A DNA stretch of 64,000 nucleotides, taken from assembly GCA_035537875.1 (NCBI GenBank), contig DATLLJ010000009.1, forward strand, positions 31,138 to 95,137. The letters run 5' to 3'. Below are positions 34,699-43,777 of the stretch, piece by piece. A program made the position numbers and the translations under genes. How positions within the stretch are numbered: the stretch's first letter is position 1; every line of letters starts with the position of its first letter. The notes beneath the pieces are model-generated. The model searched no databases and was not told the DNA's origin. It worked only from the letters and a program-made list of their open reading frames with translations. This DNA comes from DATLLJ01 sp035537875 (GTDB taxonomy: Bacteria > Acidobacteriota > Vicinamibacteria > Vicinamibacterales > CAVVIG01).

Positions 34699-34996
34699 CG
34701 CAACTCCTGGCCCGCTGGTCGACCGACCGGTCGATGCTCACTTCGGACAAGACCCAACTTACCGGGCAAACGGGGCGCAGGATATGCATATCCGGCAAAC
34801 CCCTGTAAGGGGTGGTTTAGACGGGGTTGCCTTCCCGCGCGCAGTCCTTCCTGATCCGAATCCCACGACTCGTCGCGGATGCTCGCGGCCAAACGTGATG
34901 CGTGCAGGAGATCAGCGCGCCTCGCCCTTTCCGCTCGGGCACAGCCGCGACTCTTGGGCGGTATGCGCATTGCACGAATGCTGATCGAGCTCCAAG
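34699..34996. promoter_or_regulatory. Divergent intergenic region with palindromes
   Basis: No gene is supported. It contains a perfect palindrome GGATATGCATATCC (34780-34793) between two direct copies of CCGG(G)CAAAC, and then a small hairpin CCCCT-GTA-AGGGG (34800-34812). The palindrome CGACCGGTCG also occurs near 34725. These probably control the divergent DUF1214 and monooxygenase-like genes. Confidence 0.45.
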
Positions 34997-35308
34997 ATGC
35001 TCCTCGCTTCAATCAGCTTTCGCGCGCAGCCTCATAAGCGCGGTGAGATTCTGAGCGCCGTTGACGAGGAAGTCAGCCGGATGCGTCGGGCCAGCGGCTG
35101 TGGACGCTGCCGGCTGCTGGTCGACACCGAGAACCCGAACTGCTTCACGTTGCTGTCGGAGTGGCAGTCGATCGATCACGCCGACACGTTCTTCAACTCC
35201 CACGACTTTCAGATCTTCAAGGGCATCCGGATTCTGCTCCGGGAAGAGCCGGTCATCGTGCTGGACGAGGTTCGCGGTCGCATCACACGCCTCATTCGCG
35301 GACAGTGA
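34997..35308 (+). CDS. Antibiotic-biosynthesis-monooxygenase (ABM) domain protein
   Basis: 103 residues. The fold pattern is that of dimeric alpha-beta barrel ABM/YgiN proteins: 'MLLASISFRAQPHKRGEILSAVDEEVSRM', 'GCGRCRLLVDTENPNCFTLLSEWQSIDHADTFFNSHDFQIFKG'. Members include quinol monooxygenases and haem-degrading enzymes, but many are uncharacterised. Two Cys residues (GCGRC) are unusual for the family. It converges on the sigma-54 regulator with an 8-base gap. Confidence 0.75.
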   Translation: MLLASISFRAQPHKRGEILSAVDEEVSRMRRASGCGRCRLLVDTENPNCFTLLSEWQSIDHADTFFNSHDFQIFKGIRILLREEPVIVLDEVRGRITRLIRGQ

Positions 35309-35316
35309 CCACCTTG

Positions 35317-36342
35317 TCAGCGGGGACGGACGATACCCAGCTTCGACATCCGACTGCGAAGCGTGCTCGGTTTCATTCCCAGAATGCGCGCCGCGCCGCT
35401 CGCACCTTCGATGCGCCACCGGGTCGTGCCGAGAATGTGCGTGATATGCCTTCGTTCCACGTCGAGCAGTGTCTGCCCGTCGCCATCCGGAGCCGGATCC
35501 GGCTGCGTCATCCAGGCGTCGCTGAGCGACAGCGTCGTCCCCGGAGACAGAATCATCGCGCGCTGGATGACGTTCTCGAGCTCGCGCACGTTGCCGGGCC
35601 AGTTGTAGCCTTCGAACACATGCATCACTTCAGGCGGAATCACGTCGATGCGCTTTCGCAGCGAGGGAGACAGCCGATCGACGAAATACCGAACGAGCCG
35701 CGGGATGTCGCTTCGCCGATCGCGCAACGACGGCAGCGTGATGGGAAAGACATTCAGCCGGTAGTACAGGTCCCGCCGGAATCGGCCGTGACGCACTTCG
35801 TCGTACAGGTCGCGGTTGGTCGCAGCGATGACGCGTACGTCGACGTCGATCGTCCGAGGGCTGCCCAGACGTTCGATCTGGCCCTCCTGGACGGCTCTCA
35901 GCAGCTTGGGCTGCAGCTCCAGGGGGAGCTCGCCGATCTCGTCCAGAAAAATCGTGCCGCGATTGGCCATCTCGAATCGCCCGATCTGGGTGGCGTGGGC
36001 CCCAGTGAACGCACCGCGTTCACGCCCGAACAGCTCGCTTTCGATCAGGGTCGCGGGCATCGCCGCGCAGTTGACGACGGTGAACGGCCGATCGCCGCGC
36101 GGACTGCGGCGGTGAATCGCCCGGGCCAGCAGCTCTTTTCCGGTGCCCGTCTCGCCACAGAGCAGGACCGTGGCGTCGGTCGGCGCGACTTGATCGGCAC
36201 GGATCATCACGTATCGGAGGGCATCACTGTCTCCGACAATCGTGGCGGCGTCTCTGACAGAGGACCGGGCGGGCATGGTCGGAGACGGCGGGACGAACGA
36301 TATCCCGCTCCGTATCTCAAGCTCTCTGGCTGGCATCGTCAT
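35317..36342 (-). CDS. Sigma-54-dependent activator lacking a sensor domain
   Basis: 341 residues. The AAA+ domain starts almost at the N-terminus: Walker A 'LLCGETGTGKELLARAI' (about 65), the sigma-54 contact loop GAFTGA (about 112), Walker B 'GTIFLDEIGELPLELQ' (about 131), arginine-finger region 'RLNVFPITLPSLRDRRSDIP'. The C-terminus has the FhlA-type DNA-binding pattern 'SGAARILGMKPSTLRSRMSKLGI'. There is no receiver, GAF or PAS domain, so it may be constitutive or controlled by level or a partner. A decayed kinase fragment lies just upstream on the same strand, suggesting loss of its original partner. Confidence 0.92.
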   Translation of the reverse strand: MTMPARELEIRSGISFVPPSPTMPARSSVRDAATIVGDSDALRYVMIRADQVAPTDATVLLCGETGTGKELLARAIHRRSPRGDRPFTVVNCAAMPATLIESELFGRERGAFTGAHATQIGRFEMANRGTIFLDEIGELPLELQPKLLRAVQEGQIERLGSPRTIDVDVRVIAATNRDLYDEVRHGRFRRDLYYRLNVFPITLPSLRDRRSDIPRLVRYFVDRLSPSLRKRIDVIPPEVMHVFEGYNWPGNVRELENVIQRAMILSPGTTLSLSDAWMTQPDPAPDGDGQTLLDVERRHITHILGTTRWRIEGASGAARILGMKPSTLRSRMSKLGIVRPR

Positions 36343-36435
36343 GGTCTGACCCCAGGTTTCAAGCTGGGCGGGGAGCTACTTCGCAACATGATTCCTCCTC
36401 AGTGGCCGCAGCATAGATTCAGCGTTTCTTCACGC

Positions 36436-36603
36436 CTATGCACTATCGGCATACGGCAACAAGGGAAGCTCATCCTTGAAGCTCGCTGGAGGATTCAAGC
36501 GCGGCGTGCGGCCCGCGGTCTCGAAGGTCAGCGTTCCGCCCTCGGGCATCGCATCGCGGGCGCTCAACGCAAGATTCACTACGGCCTGCAACGAGGCGTC
36601 TCC
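36436..36603 (-). pseudogene. Relic of a histidine kinase HATPase domain
   Basis: The leftward frame reads 'VGDASLQAVVNLALSARDAM' followed by 'PEGGTLTFETAGRTP', which is the N-box region of PAS-type hybrid kinases, where the usual wording is NLAVNARDAMPxGG. The region stops at 36436 with no ATP-lid or G-box motifs, and its upstream part is replaced by the start of the gene at 36628. It is a fragment, not a gene, and lies immediately before the sigma-54 activator. Confidence 0.65.
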
Positions 36604-36627
36604 AACGCCTGTGCTAAGGTGGTCTCC

Positions 36628-37206
36628 ATGCGGACACGATGGCACACGATCGTCATCGGCATCCTCGCGCTCAGCGGATCGCCCAGCACGCTCCTAGCCC
36701 AGGCCGCCCCAGCACCTCTGCGCCTGACGGCCTTCGCCGTCAACATGAGCAACATCGCAACCGGCGCCAACAGTCAGGTCATCATTCAGATTGATCGCTG
36801 GTCCTCGGCCGCCGATCGCGATCGGCTGAAAGCGGTTTTTCTCGAGAAAGGACCCGAGCGGCTCCTGGATGCGGTGCAGAACAGTCCCCGTGTCGGCTTC
36901 GTGCGACTTCCGACATCGCTCGGCTGGGACTTGCGCTATGCGCAAGCCGATCCTCTCGAGGACGGCGGGCAGCGCATCGTCATCCTGACCGACCGCCCGA
37001 TCGGTTCGCTCGAGGCCCGAAATCAGCCGCGAACGAGAGACTACCCGTTCACGCTGATCCAGATACAACTGGACAGGGGCGGCAGGGGCGATGGTCGAAT
37101 GTCGGTGGCTACCAAATTCACCTACGACGTCCAATCGAACAGCGTCGTTCTCGAAAACTACTCGACCGAACCGGTGCGTCTGCAGAACGTTCAGGTCAAT
37201 CGATAG
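36628..37206 (+). CDS. Exported protein of unknown function
   Basis: 192 residues from the ATG at 36628 (AAGGTGG upstream). A signal peptide ends at 'STLLAQA'. The mature protein begins 'PLRLTAFAVNMSNIATGANSQVIIQIDRWS' and has 'PRVGFVRLPTSLGWDLRYA', 'GGQRIVILTDRPIGSLEARN', 'FTLIQIQLDRGGRGDGRMSVATKFTYD'. The last part looks like one half of a beta barrel or sandwich. I recognise no named family. It starts inside the decayed kinase region and converges on the regulator gene at 37269. Confidence 0.7.
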   Translation: MRTRWHTIVIGILALSGSPSTLLAQAAPAPLRLTAFAVNMSNIATGANSQVIIQIDRWSSAADRDRLKAVFLEKGPERLLDAVQNSPRVGFVRLPTSLGWDLRYAQADPLEDGGQRIVILTDRPIGSLEARNQPRTRDYPFTLIQIQLDRGGRGDGRMSVATKFTYDVQSNSVVLENYSTEPVRLQNVQVNR

Positions 37207-37268
37207 CCCTCGCTGGGCGTCGCAGCCCGGGCCGAGAAGGTGTTCTGCTCAGGCGCTCGTGGCTGAAA

Positions 37269-37952
37269 CTACTCGGGACGAACGAGACCCCGGCGCATCG
37301 CCACCTTGATGGCTTCGGTGCGGCTCGTCACGCCGAGCTTTTCGAACAGATGACCCAGGTGGGTCTTGACGGTCCGTTCGCTGATCCCGAGCTCGGTGGC
37401 GATTTCCTTGTTCGCTTTACCGTCCGCCATGAGACGCATCGAGGCCAGCTCCCGCGGCGTGAGCTGAACACGCGTCACCCCTTCGGCGAGCTTTGCTGCG
37501 GCGGCCGGCGCCAGGTAGGTCTTGCCCGCCAGTACATCCCGGATGCAGCCGATGAGGTCGTCGGCCGAGATGTCTTTCAGCACGTACGCTTTGGCGCCAG
37601 CTTTGAGCGCGCGCGCAATCTCATCGTCGGTGTCGTAGGTGGTGAGCACGATCACGCGCGCTTGCGAGTCCAGATCTCGAATGCGGCGTACGGCTTCGAC
37701 CCCTTCCATGATCGGCATCCGGAGATCCAGCAATGTCACATCCGGACGGAACCGCTCGTAGGCCGCGATCGCTTCGAGACCGTTGCCCGCTTCGGCGACC
37801 ACGCGGAGATCGCCTTCCTGATTGATGATATTGGCGACGCCGGTGCGGAGCAGCGCGTGATCGTCCACGAGGAGCACACGGGTCTTGCCGTCGGTCTTCG
37901 CGCCGCCGTTCGTCGCGCTGCCGTTCGTCGCGCTGCCGTCAGCTCGCGACAT
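37269..37952 (-). CDS. NarL/LuxR-type response regulator
   Basis: 227 residues. A low-complexity N-terminus with two copies of GSATNG (encoded by a direct DNA repeat) precedes the receiver: 'RVLLVDDHALLRTGV', phospho-Asp in 'DVTLLDLRMPIMEG' (about 74), 'VIVLTTYDTDDEIARALKAGAKAYVLK'. Helix-turn-helix at about 165-225: 'QLTPRELASMRLMADGKANKEIATELGISERTVKTHLGHLFEKL'. Its start overlaps the end of the upstream kinase gene by 14 bases, so the two are co-translated partners. They are divergent from an RND efflux operon, which they may control. Confidence 0.94.
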   Translation of the reverse strand: MSRADGSATNGSATNGGAKTDGKTRVLLVDDHALLRTGVANIINQEGDLRVVAEAGNGLEAIAAYERFRPDVTLLDLRMPIMEGVEAVRRIRDLDSQARVIVLTTYDTDDEIARALKAGAKAYVLKDISADDLIGCIRDVLAGKTYLAPAAAAKLAEGVTRVQLTPRELASMRLMADGKANKEIATELGISERTVKTHLGHLFEKLGVTSRTEAIKVAMRRGLVRPE

Positions 37953-39288
37953 GGATCTGCGTCGGAAGCGACGAGGGTTCCCAGGCGAGTACGACCTCGG
38001 TGCCGCTTCGAGGCGCCGTCACGATGGTCAGGGAAGCGCCGATGCGTTCGGCCCGTTCCTGCATGCTGGTCATGCCGAATCCGGCCGTCGTCCGTTCTCT
38101 CGAGATGCCGCGGCCATTGTCGCTCACCGACAGCCTGATCCCGATCGATCTGACCGGCGAGGCGCGCACGGTGATGCGTCGCGCGCGCGAGTGGCGGACG
38201 GCGTTGGTGAGGGCTTCCTGCACGATCCCGTTGATCTCCCGTTCGACGCCGTCGCCGAACCGCGGCAGCTCGTCGAGGATCACGTCGATGGGAACAGCCG
38301 CCGTGCGCTGCCAGAGATCCGCCATACGCCTGATGGCGGTCGCGACGCCCTCGCCACTGCCGACGTTGGGGCGGAGCGTGCCGACTGAACGCCGCGCTTC
38401 GGCAAGATGGGTGCGGGCGAGCTCGACGGCGATCTCGAGGCTCGAAGCCACGCCGGCCGGGAGCACGCCAGCCGCTCGCTGCGCGGCCTGGAGCTGCATC
38501 AGAATGGCGGCGAAGCCCTGCGCCAGATTGTCGTGAATGTCCCGCGCGAGCCGGTTGCGCTCTTCGAGGATCGCCTTGCGGCGCTCTTCCAGGCGATTCA
38601 GCTCCGCGAGCCGGCTCTGGTGCAGCGCCAGCGCTGCCTGACGCGCGATCGCTTCGAGCAGGACGACGCGCCACTGGCCATCGCAGCCGGGGATCTCATG
38701 AGTTGAGAGCGCGAGCCAACCGAGGTTTCGCCCGCTCAGGACGAGTGGTGACACGACGAGGGAATGAACTCCCTCGCGCCGATTGAACTCACGCACCTGT
38801 TCAGGCAGCCGCGGATCGTCGCTCACGTACTCCACGCTCCGCGTCCACCCCGGTGTGTACGTGAACAGGTAGTCGGCCATGCTCTCGCGCGGCACTGCGA
38901 GATTGGCCCAGTCGCCGCTTTTCGCTGTGTACAAGCGTGCCGACAAGTACGCCATCCACAAGTCGCAGCGGCTATGGTCGTCGTCGATCAGCCACACGCC
39001 GCACGCGTGGCTCTCGCTTTCTTCGACGAGCGTTTTGGCGAACACGCCGAAGAACCCCTCGAGATCGGGCTCTCTCACCAGCAGGTCCAACGCGAGCTGA
39101 ACGACATCGGTCTGCATCTTCGCGATGCACTCGGCTCGGCGCCGCTCGGAATGCTCGCGGACCAGGGCGGCGCGGAGCACGTCCGGATCGTTCGAGGCGG
39201 CCTCGTCGGGCAGCTGGTTCACCGCGTGCCGTGCCTCGCAGGACGACTGATCCGGTTCAGCGATGTTGTCATCGATGGGTGAGCTCAC
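37939..39288 (-). CDS. GAF-domain NarL-type sensor histidine kinase
   Basis: About 449 residues from a GTG at 39288 (GGGGG upstream); the frame is open to 39438 but the extra 50 residues look non-coding. A GAF domain (about 50-235: 'VQLALDLLVREPDLEGFFGVFAKTLVEE', 'REGVHSLVVSPLVLSGRNLGWLAL') precedes a HisKA_3 domain with the phospho-His in 'RNRLARDIHDNLAQGFAAIL' and an HATPase domain ('GIVQEALTNAVRHS', 'SDNGRGIS', 'GFGMTSMQERAERIG'). No membrane segment is evident, so the signal is probably intracellular. It pairs with the overlapping regulator gene at 37269-37952. Confidence 0.88.
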   Translation of the reverse strand: MSSPIDDNIAEPDQSSCEARHAVNQLPDEAASNDPDVLRAALVREHSERRRAECIAKMQTDVVQLALDLLVREPDLEGFFGVFAKTLVEESESHACGVWLIDDDHSRCDLWMAYLSARLYTAKSGDWANLAVPRESMADYLFTYTPGWTRSVEYVSDDPRLPEQVREFNRREGVHSLVVSPLVLSGRNLGWLALSTHEIPGCDGQWRVVLLEAIARQAALALHQSRLAELNRLEERRKAILEERNRLARDIHDNLAQGFAAILMQLQAAQRAAGVLPAGVASSLEIAVELARTHLAEARRSVGTLRPNVGSGEGVATAIRRMADLWQRTAAVPIDVILDELPRFGDGVEREINGIVQEALTNAVRHSRARRITVRASPVRSIGIRLSVSDNGRGISRERTTAGFGMTSMQERAERIGASLTIVTAPRSGTEVVLAWEPSSLPTQIHVAS

Positions 39289-39550
39289 GGTCAACCCCCG
39301 GTCGTCATTATTCACCACTCCACGACGGAGATCGACCTCTTCCGCGTCGGTCGCACGGTCGATGCGGGCATCGTCCAAAGGTCGCAGATGACAGAGGGCC
39401 GGATGTCGCGCTCCGATGTGGCGCTCACGCCCGATCACATCATCCGGCTCCTGCCCGATTGTGCCTCACCCCCTCCGCGAACGACAGTGACAGGCGGTGC
39501 ACATCGCGATCTGCATTGGCGTCCGTCGGGTCTGAGAGGTGGGTGCGTCT
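39289..39550. other. Intergenic region between kinase and RND operon
   Basis: Apart from the doubtful N-terminal extension of the kinase, no gene is supported. It should contain divergent promoters for the regulator pair and the efflux operon. An inverted or direct operator was not obvious by eye. Confidence 0.35.
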
Positions 39551-40678
39551 ATGGCAAAACGAATGATATTGATGCTCGGCGTCACGGCCGCGTTCGTCGC
39601 GGCCCTCGGCTTTGTGAAGTTCCAGCAGATTCAGACGGCCATTGCTCAGGGCGCCGCCTTCCAGCCGCCTCCCGAGGCCGTCACCACCCTCGTGGCGCAG
39701 CGTGAAGAGTGGCCGGCGGCGTTCAGCGCGATCGGGACGATTGCGGCCGTTCAGGGGGTCACGGTGAGCGCCGACCTCGCCGGCACGGTCGAACGCATCG
39801 CGTTCGAGTCGGGCCAGTCGGTTCGTGAAGGCGACCTGCTCGTCCAGCTCGATACGCGGCAGGAACAGGCGCAGTTGGCCGCAGCCGAGGCTCAACGCGA
39901 GCTGGCGCGCCTGAACATCGAGCGGATGCGCGACCTGCTGGACGAGCGGGTTATTTCGCGCGCCGAGTTCGACCGCGCCGTGGCCGAGGATCGGCAATCC
40001 GACGCACGGGTCGAGGAAATCCGGGCGGCGATCGAGCGAAAAACGATTCGTGCGCCGTTCTCCGGCGTGCTCGGCATTCGCCTGGTGAACCGCGGCCAAT
40101 ACATGGCCGCCGGGGACGCGATCGCCTCGCTCCAGTCGCTCCGTCCCATCTACGTGAACTTCGGCGTGCCGCAGCAGGACGCCAGCCAGGTACGCGTGGG
40201 CCGAGAGGTGCTCGTGACGACAGACGAGTCGTCGGCGGTCGCACTCAGAGGACGGGTGACCGCGATCGATTCAACCGTGGACGAGGCCACGCGGAACATA
40301 CAGGTGCAGGCGACGCTGGCCAATTCGGATGGCAGGCTCCGGCCAGGGATGTTCGTGCAGACCGAGCTTCGCGTGGGCGCCAGCCGTCCGGTGGTCGCGC
40401 TTCCGGCATCCGCGATCAGCTACGCACCCTATGGCGATTCCATCTTCATCGTCAGCGACTTGAAGAACCCGAACGGACAAACCTACCGAGGCGTCCGGCA
40501 GCAGTTCGTGAAGCTCCAGGGATCGCGCGGTGACCAGGTGGCCGTGATCAGCGGCGTCAACCCGGGGGACGAAGTCGTCACCTCGGGCGTCTTCAAGCTG
40601 CGCAACGGCGCCGCCGTCGTCGTCAACAACGATGTTCAGCCGGAGAACAACCCGGCGCCTACTCCCGAGGAAAGCTGA
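39551..40678 (+). CDS. RND efflux periplasmic adaptor subunit
   Basis: 375 residues from the ATG at 39551 (GAGAGGTGGG upstream; a GTG at 39539 is less likely). An N-terminal membrane anchor is followed by the barrel-sandwich (lipoyl-like) halves 'VTVSADLAGTVERIAFESGQSVREGDLLVQLDT' and 'IRAPFSGVLGIRLVNRGQYMAAGDAI', separated by an alpha-hairpin (about 105-160), then beta-barrel 'NFGVPQQDASQVRVGREVLVTTD' and membrane-proximal domains. It joins the pump to the TolC channel. Its stop overlaps the permease start (TGATG), so the two are translationally coupled. Confidence 0.94.
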   Translation: MAKRMILMLGVTAAFVAALGFVKFQQIQTAIAQGAAFQPPPEAVTTLVAQREEWPAAFSAIGTIAAVQGVTVSADLAGTVERIAFESGQSVREGDLLVQLDTRQEQAQLAAAEAQRELARLNIERMRDLLDERVISRAEFDRAVAEDRQSDARVEEIRAAIERKTIRAPFSGVLGIRLVNRGQYMAAGDAIASLQSLRPIYVNFGVPQQDASQVRVGREVLVTTDESSAVALRGRVTAIDSTVDEATRNIQVQATLANSDGRLRPGMFVQTELRVGASRPVVALPASAISYAPYGDSIFIVSDLKNPNGQTYRGVRQQFVKLQGSRGDQVAVISGVNPGDEVVTSGVFKLRNGAAVVVNNDVQPENNPAPTPEES

Positions 40679-43600
40679 TGCGCTTCACCGACCTTTTCGT
40701 CAGGCGACCGGTCCTCGCGATCGTCGTCAACCTCGTCATTCTCATCGCCGGTCTCCAGTCGATTCGTGCGCTGAGCGTCCGGCAGTATCCGCGCAGCGAC
40801 ATCGCGATTGTCAGAGTCACGACCGTGTATGTCGGCGCCAACGCCGACCTCGTCCGCGGCTTCATCACGACCCCGCTCGAACGGGTCATCGCGAGCGCCG
40901 ACGGCATCGACTACATGGAATCGTCCAGCGCGCAGGGCAGGAGCACCATCACGGTGCACCTCGAGCTCAACTACGACACCAACGCGGCGCTGACCCAGAT
41001 ACAGTCCAAGGTCGCGCAGGTTCGGAACGACCTCCCGCCTGAGTCCGAGGCGCCCATCATTCAGCTCGAAACAGCCGACGATCAGTTCGCGGCGATGTAT
41101 CTCGGCTTCTCCTCGGACGAGCTCGATCAGAACCAGATCACCGACTACCTGACCCGTGTCGTTCAGCCGAGGCTGAGCGCGATCGGCGGCGTTCAGCGCG
41201 CCGACATCCTGGGCGGCCGGACGTTCGCGATGCGCATCTGGCTCGACCCGGACCGGATGGCGGCCCACAACATTTCTCCCTCCGCACTGCGGGAAGCGCT
41301 CGCGCGCAACAACTATCTGTCGGCGCTCGGTCGGACCAAGGGCTCGATGGTCTCCGTGAATCTGGTGGCGAACACCGATCTCCGAACCCCCGAGGAATTC
41401 CGCCAGCTGGTCGTCAAAGAAGAGCACGGCGTCGTGGTCCGGCTCGGCGATGTCGCGGACGTCGTCCTCGGCGCCGAGAACTACGAAGAAGAAGTGCGCT
41501 TCAACGGGCAGGCGGCCACTTTCATGGGCATCTGGGTCCTCCCGACTGCGAACGCGCTCGAAGTGATCGCGAGAGTCCGCGAAGCCATCCCCGGAATCGA
41601 AGCGCAGCTCCCCCTTGGAATGAAGGTCGGTATTCCGTATGACTCGACGGCCTACATCCAGGATGCCATCGACGAAGTGCTCACGACGCTCATCGAGACG
41701 CTGCTCATCGTCATCGTCGTGATCTTCCTGTTCCTCGGATCGTTCCGCTCGGTGCTCATACCGGTCGTCGCCATCCCGATCTCGCTCGTCGGCGCGGTGT
41801 TCCTCATGCTCGTCGCCGGATTCACGATCAATCTGTTGACGCTGCTCGCCATCGTGCTGTCCGTCGGCCTCGTCGTCGACGATGCGATTGTGATGGTGGA
41901 GAACGTGGAGCGGCATCTCCACGATGGGAAGCCGCCGCAGCGCGCGGCCCTCGAGGCCGCGCGCGAGCTCGTCGGTCCGATCATCGCGATGACCATCACG
42001 CTCGCGGCCGTGTACACGCCCGTCGGCATCCAGGGCGGCCTCACGGGAGCCCTCTTCCGCGAATTCGCCTTCACGCTGGCCGGCGCCGTGGTCGTCTCCG
42101 GCGTCGTCGCGCTGACGTTGTCGCCGATGATGGGAGCCAGACTGCTCCGGACCGGCGATACCGAACGCGGCTTTGCCGGGTGGATCAACCGGCGCTTCGA
42201 CGGTATCCGTCGCGCCTACACGCGAACCCTTGCCGGCACGCTCCGCTACAGACCAGTCGTCCTCGTGCTGTGGGCCATCGTGGCGGTTCTCACCGTGCCT
42301 TTCTATGTGTTTTCACAAAGAGAGCTGGCGCCGACCGAGGATCAGGGCGTGGTCTTCGGCATCATCCAGGCGTCGGCGAACTCCACGATCGATCAAACGC
42401 GTCTGTACGCCGCGAAGATTCACGACGTCTACCGATCGTTTCCCGAAAGCGAGAGCATCTTTCAACTGACGTTCCCGACCGGTGGCTTCGGCGGCTTGGT
42501 GACCAAGCCGTGGAGCGAGCGGACCAGGACCACGGAGCAGCTGCTCCTCGAGTCGATGGGGCCGCTGTCGCAGATCCCGGGGGTTCGTGTCATTCCAACC
42601 ACCCCGCCGCCTTTGCCGGGAGGGGGTGATTTCCCGGTGGACCTGGTGATCGCGTCGCCGGCCGAGCCGGAGCGCCTCCAGGATCTGGCCGGCCAGCTCG
42701 TGCAGAAGGCGTTCGCCAGCGGCCTGTTCATCTTCGCGGATGCCGACCTGAAGTTCGATCAACCGCAAGCCGAGGTCGTGTTCGATCGCGACAAGCTCAG
42801 ATCGCAAGGGGTCGATCTCAGCCAGGCCGGTCGAGATCTGTCCACGCTGCTCGGCGGCGGCTACGTGAACCGGTTCAGCATCCAGGGCCGCAGCTACAAG
42901 GTGATCCCGCAGCTCAAACGGGTCGAGCGGTTGACACCTGATCAGCTCGAGCAGATCTATGTCACCGGCTCGGACAACCGGCTCGTTCCGCTGTCGACGT
43001 TTGCGACGCTCAAGACGACGGCGGAACCGCGCGAGCTCAAGAAGTTTCAGCAGCTCAACGCCGTGCGGATCCAGGGCGTCATCCCGCCGCCCGTGCCCCT
43101 GGATCAGGCGCTGGGGTTCCTCGAGGCCGAGGCGCGGAAAGTGATCCCGGAGGGGTTCTCAATCGACTACGCCGGCGAATCGCGGCAGCTCCGCACCGAA
43201 GGCAGCCGCTTCCTCGGCACCTTCCTGCTGTCGGCCATCCTCATCTATCTCGTCCTGGCGGCGCAGTTCGAGAGCTTCCGCGATCCATTCATCATCCTGG
43301 CGGGCTCCGTGCCTCTAGCCGTGTCCGGAGCGCTGCTCTTCTCGTTCCTCGGCTTCACGACGCTCAACATCTACAGTCAGGTCGGTCTGATCACCCTGGT
43401 CGGCCTCGTCTCGAAGAACGGAATTCTCATCGTGCAGTTCGCCAACCATCTCCAGGAGACCGGCCACGCCAAGCTGGACGCCATCCTGGAGGCCTCGGGC
43501 ACGCGGCTGCGGCCGATCCTGATGACCACGGCGGCTACGGTCGTCGGCCATTTTCCGCTCGTGCTCGCGACAGGCCCAGGAGCCGGCGCGCGCAACAGCA

Positions 43601-43764
43601 TCGGCATCATGCTCGTGAGCGGGATGATCATCGGCTCGCTCTTCACGCTGTTCGTCGTTCCCTCCATCTACGTGCTCGTGGCTCGGACGCGCGTGGCGGT
43701 CGCGTCGGAGGCAGAACAGGAGGAGCGGCCGCTCCTTCCCGAATTTGCAAAGGCTGCGCTGTAA
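40678..43764 (+). CDS. RND efflux permease (HAE1/MexB-like)
   Basis: 1028 residues, standard for hydrophobe/amphiphile RND pumps. It begins 'MRFTDLFVRRPVLAIVVNLVI' with TM1; TM4 has the proton-relay pair in 'LSVGLVVDDAIVMVENVERHL' (about 400); TM10 has the Lys in 'LVGLVSKNGILIVQFANHL' (about 910). Two large periplasmic loops carry the porter and docking domains. It expels compounds using the proton gradient. The middle of a three-gene operon, directly after the adaptor and before the TolC gene; the nearby two-component pair may control it. Confidence 0.95.
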   Translation: MRFTDLFVRRPVLAIVVNLVILIAGLQSIRALSVRQYPRSDIAIVRVTTVYVGANADLVRGFITTPLERVIASADGIDYMESSSAQGRSTITVHLELNYDTNAALTQIQSKVAQVRNDLPPESEAPIIQLETADDQFAAMYLGFSSDELDQNQITDYLTRVVQPRLSAIGGVQRADILGGRTFAMRIWLDPDRMAAHNISPSALREALARNNYLSALGRTKGSMVSVNLVANTDLRTPEEFRQLVVKEEHGVVVRLGDVADVVLGAENYEEEVRFNGQAATFMGIWVLPTANALEVIARVREAIPGIEAQLPLGMKVGIPYDSTAYIQDAIDEVLTTLIETLLIVIVVIFLFLGSFRSVLIPVVAIPISLVGAVFLMLVAGFTINLLTLLAIVLSVGLVVDDAIVMVENVERHLHDGKPPQRAALEAARELVGPIIAMTITLAAVYTPVGIQGGLTGALFREFAFTLAGAVVVSGVVALTLSPMMGARLLRTGDTERGFAGWINRRFDGIRRAYTRTLAGTLRYRPVVLVLWAIVAVLTVPFYVFSQRELAPTEDQGVVFGIIQASANSTIDQTRLYAAKIHDVYRSFPESESIFQLTFPTGGFGGLVTKPWSERTRTTEQLLLESMGPLSQIPGVRVIPTTPPPLPGGGDFPVDLVIASPAEPERLQDLAGQLVQKAFASGLFIFADADLKFDQPQAEVVFDRDKLRSQGVDLSQAGRDLSTLLGGGYVNRFSIQGRSYKVIPQLKRVERLTPDQLEQIYVTGSDNRLVPLSTFATLKTTAEPRELKKFQQLNAVRIQGVIPPPVPLDQALGFLEAEARKVIPEGFSIDYAGESRQLRTEGSRFLGTFLLSAILIYLVLAAQFESFRDPFIILAGSVPLAVSGALLFSFLGFTTLNIYSQVGLITLVGLVSKNGILIVQFANHLQETGHAKLDAILEASGTRLRPILMTTAATVVGHFPLVLATGPGAGARNSIGIMLVSGMIIGSLFTLFVVPSIYVLVARTRVAVASEAEQEERPLLPEFAKAAL

Positions 43765-43777
43765 AAGGCGAAACGCT

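Noticed and set aside
36436..36645. Functional small protein with kinase-like sequence
   Set aside because: It lacks the ATP lid and G boxes, begins inside the neighbouring gene and has no ribosome site; treated as a relic.
35161..37206. 681-codon frame on the plus strand
   Set aside because: Only its last 192 codons (from 36628) have a start site, signal peptide and protein-like sequence. The rest is antisense to the sigma-54 activator and the kinase relic.
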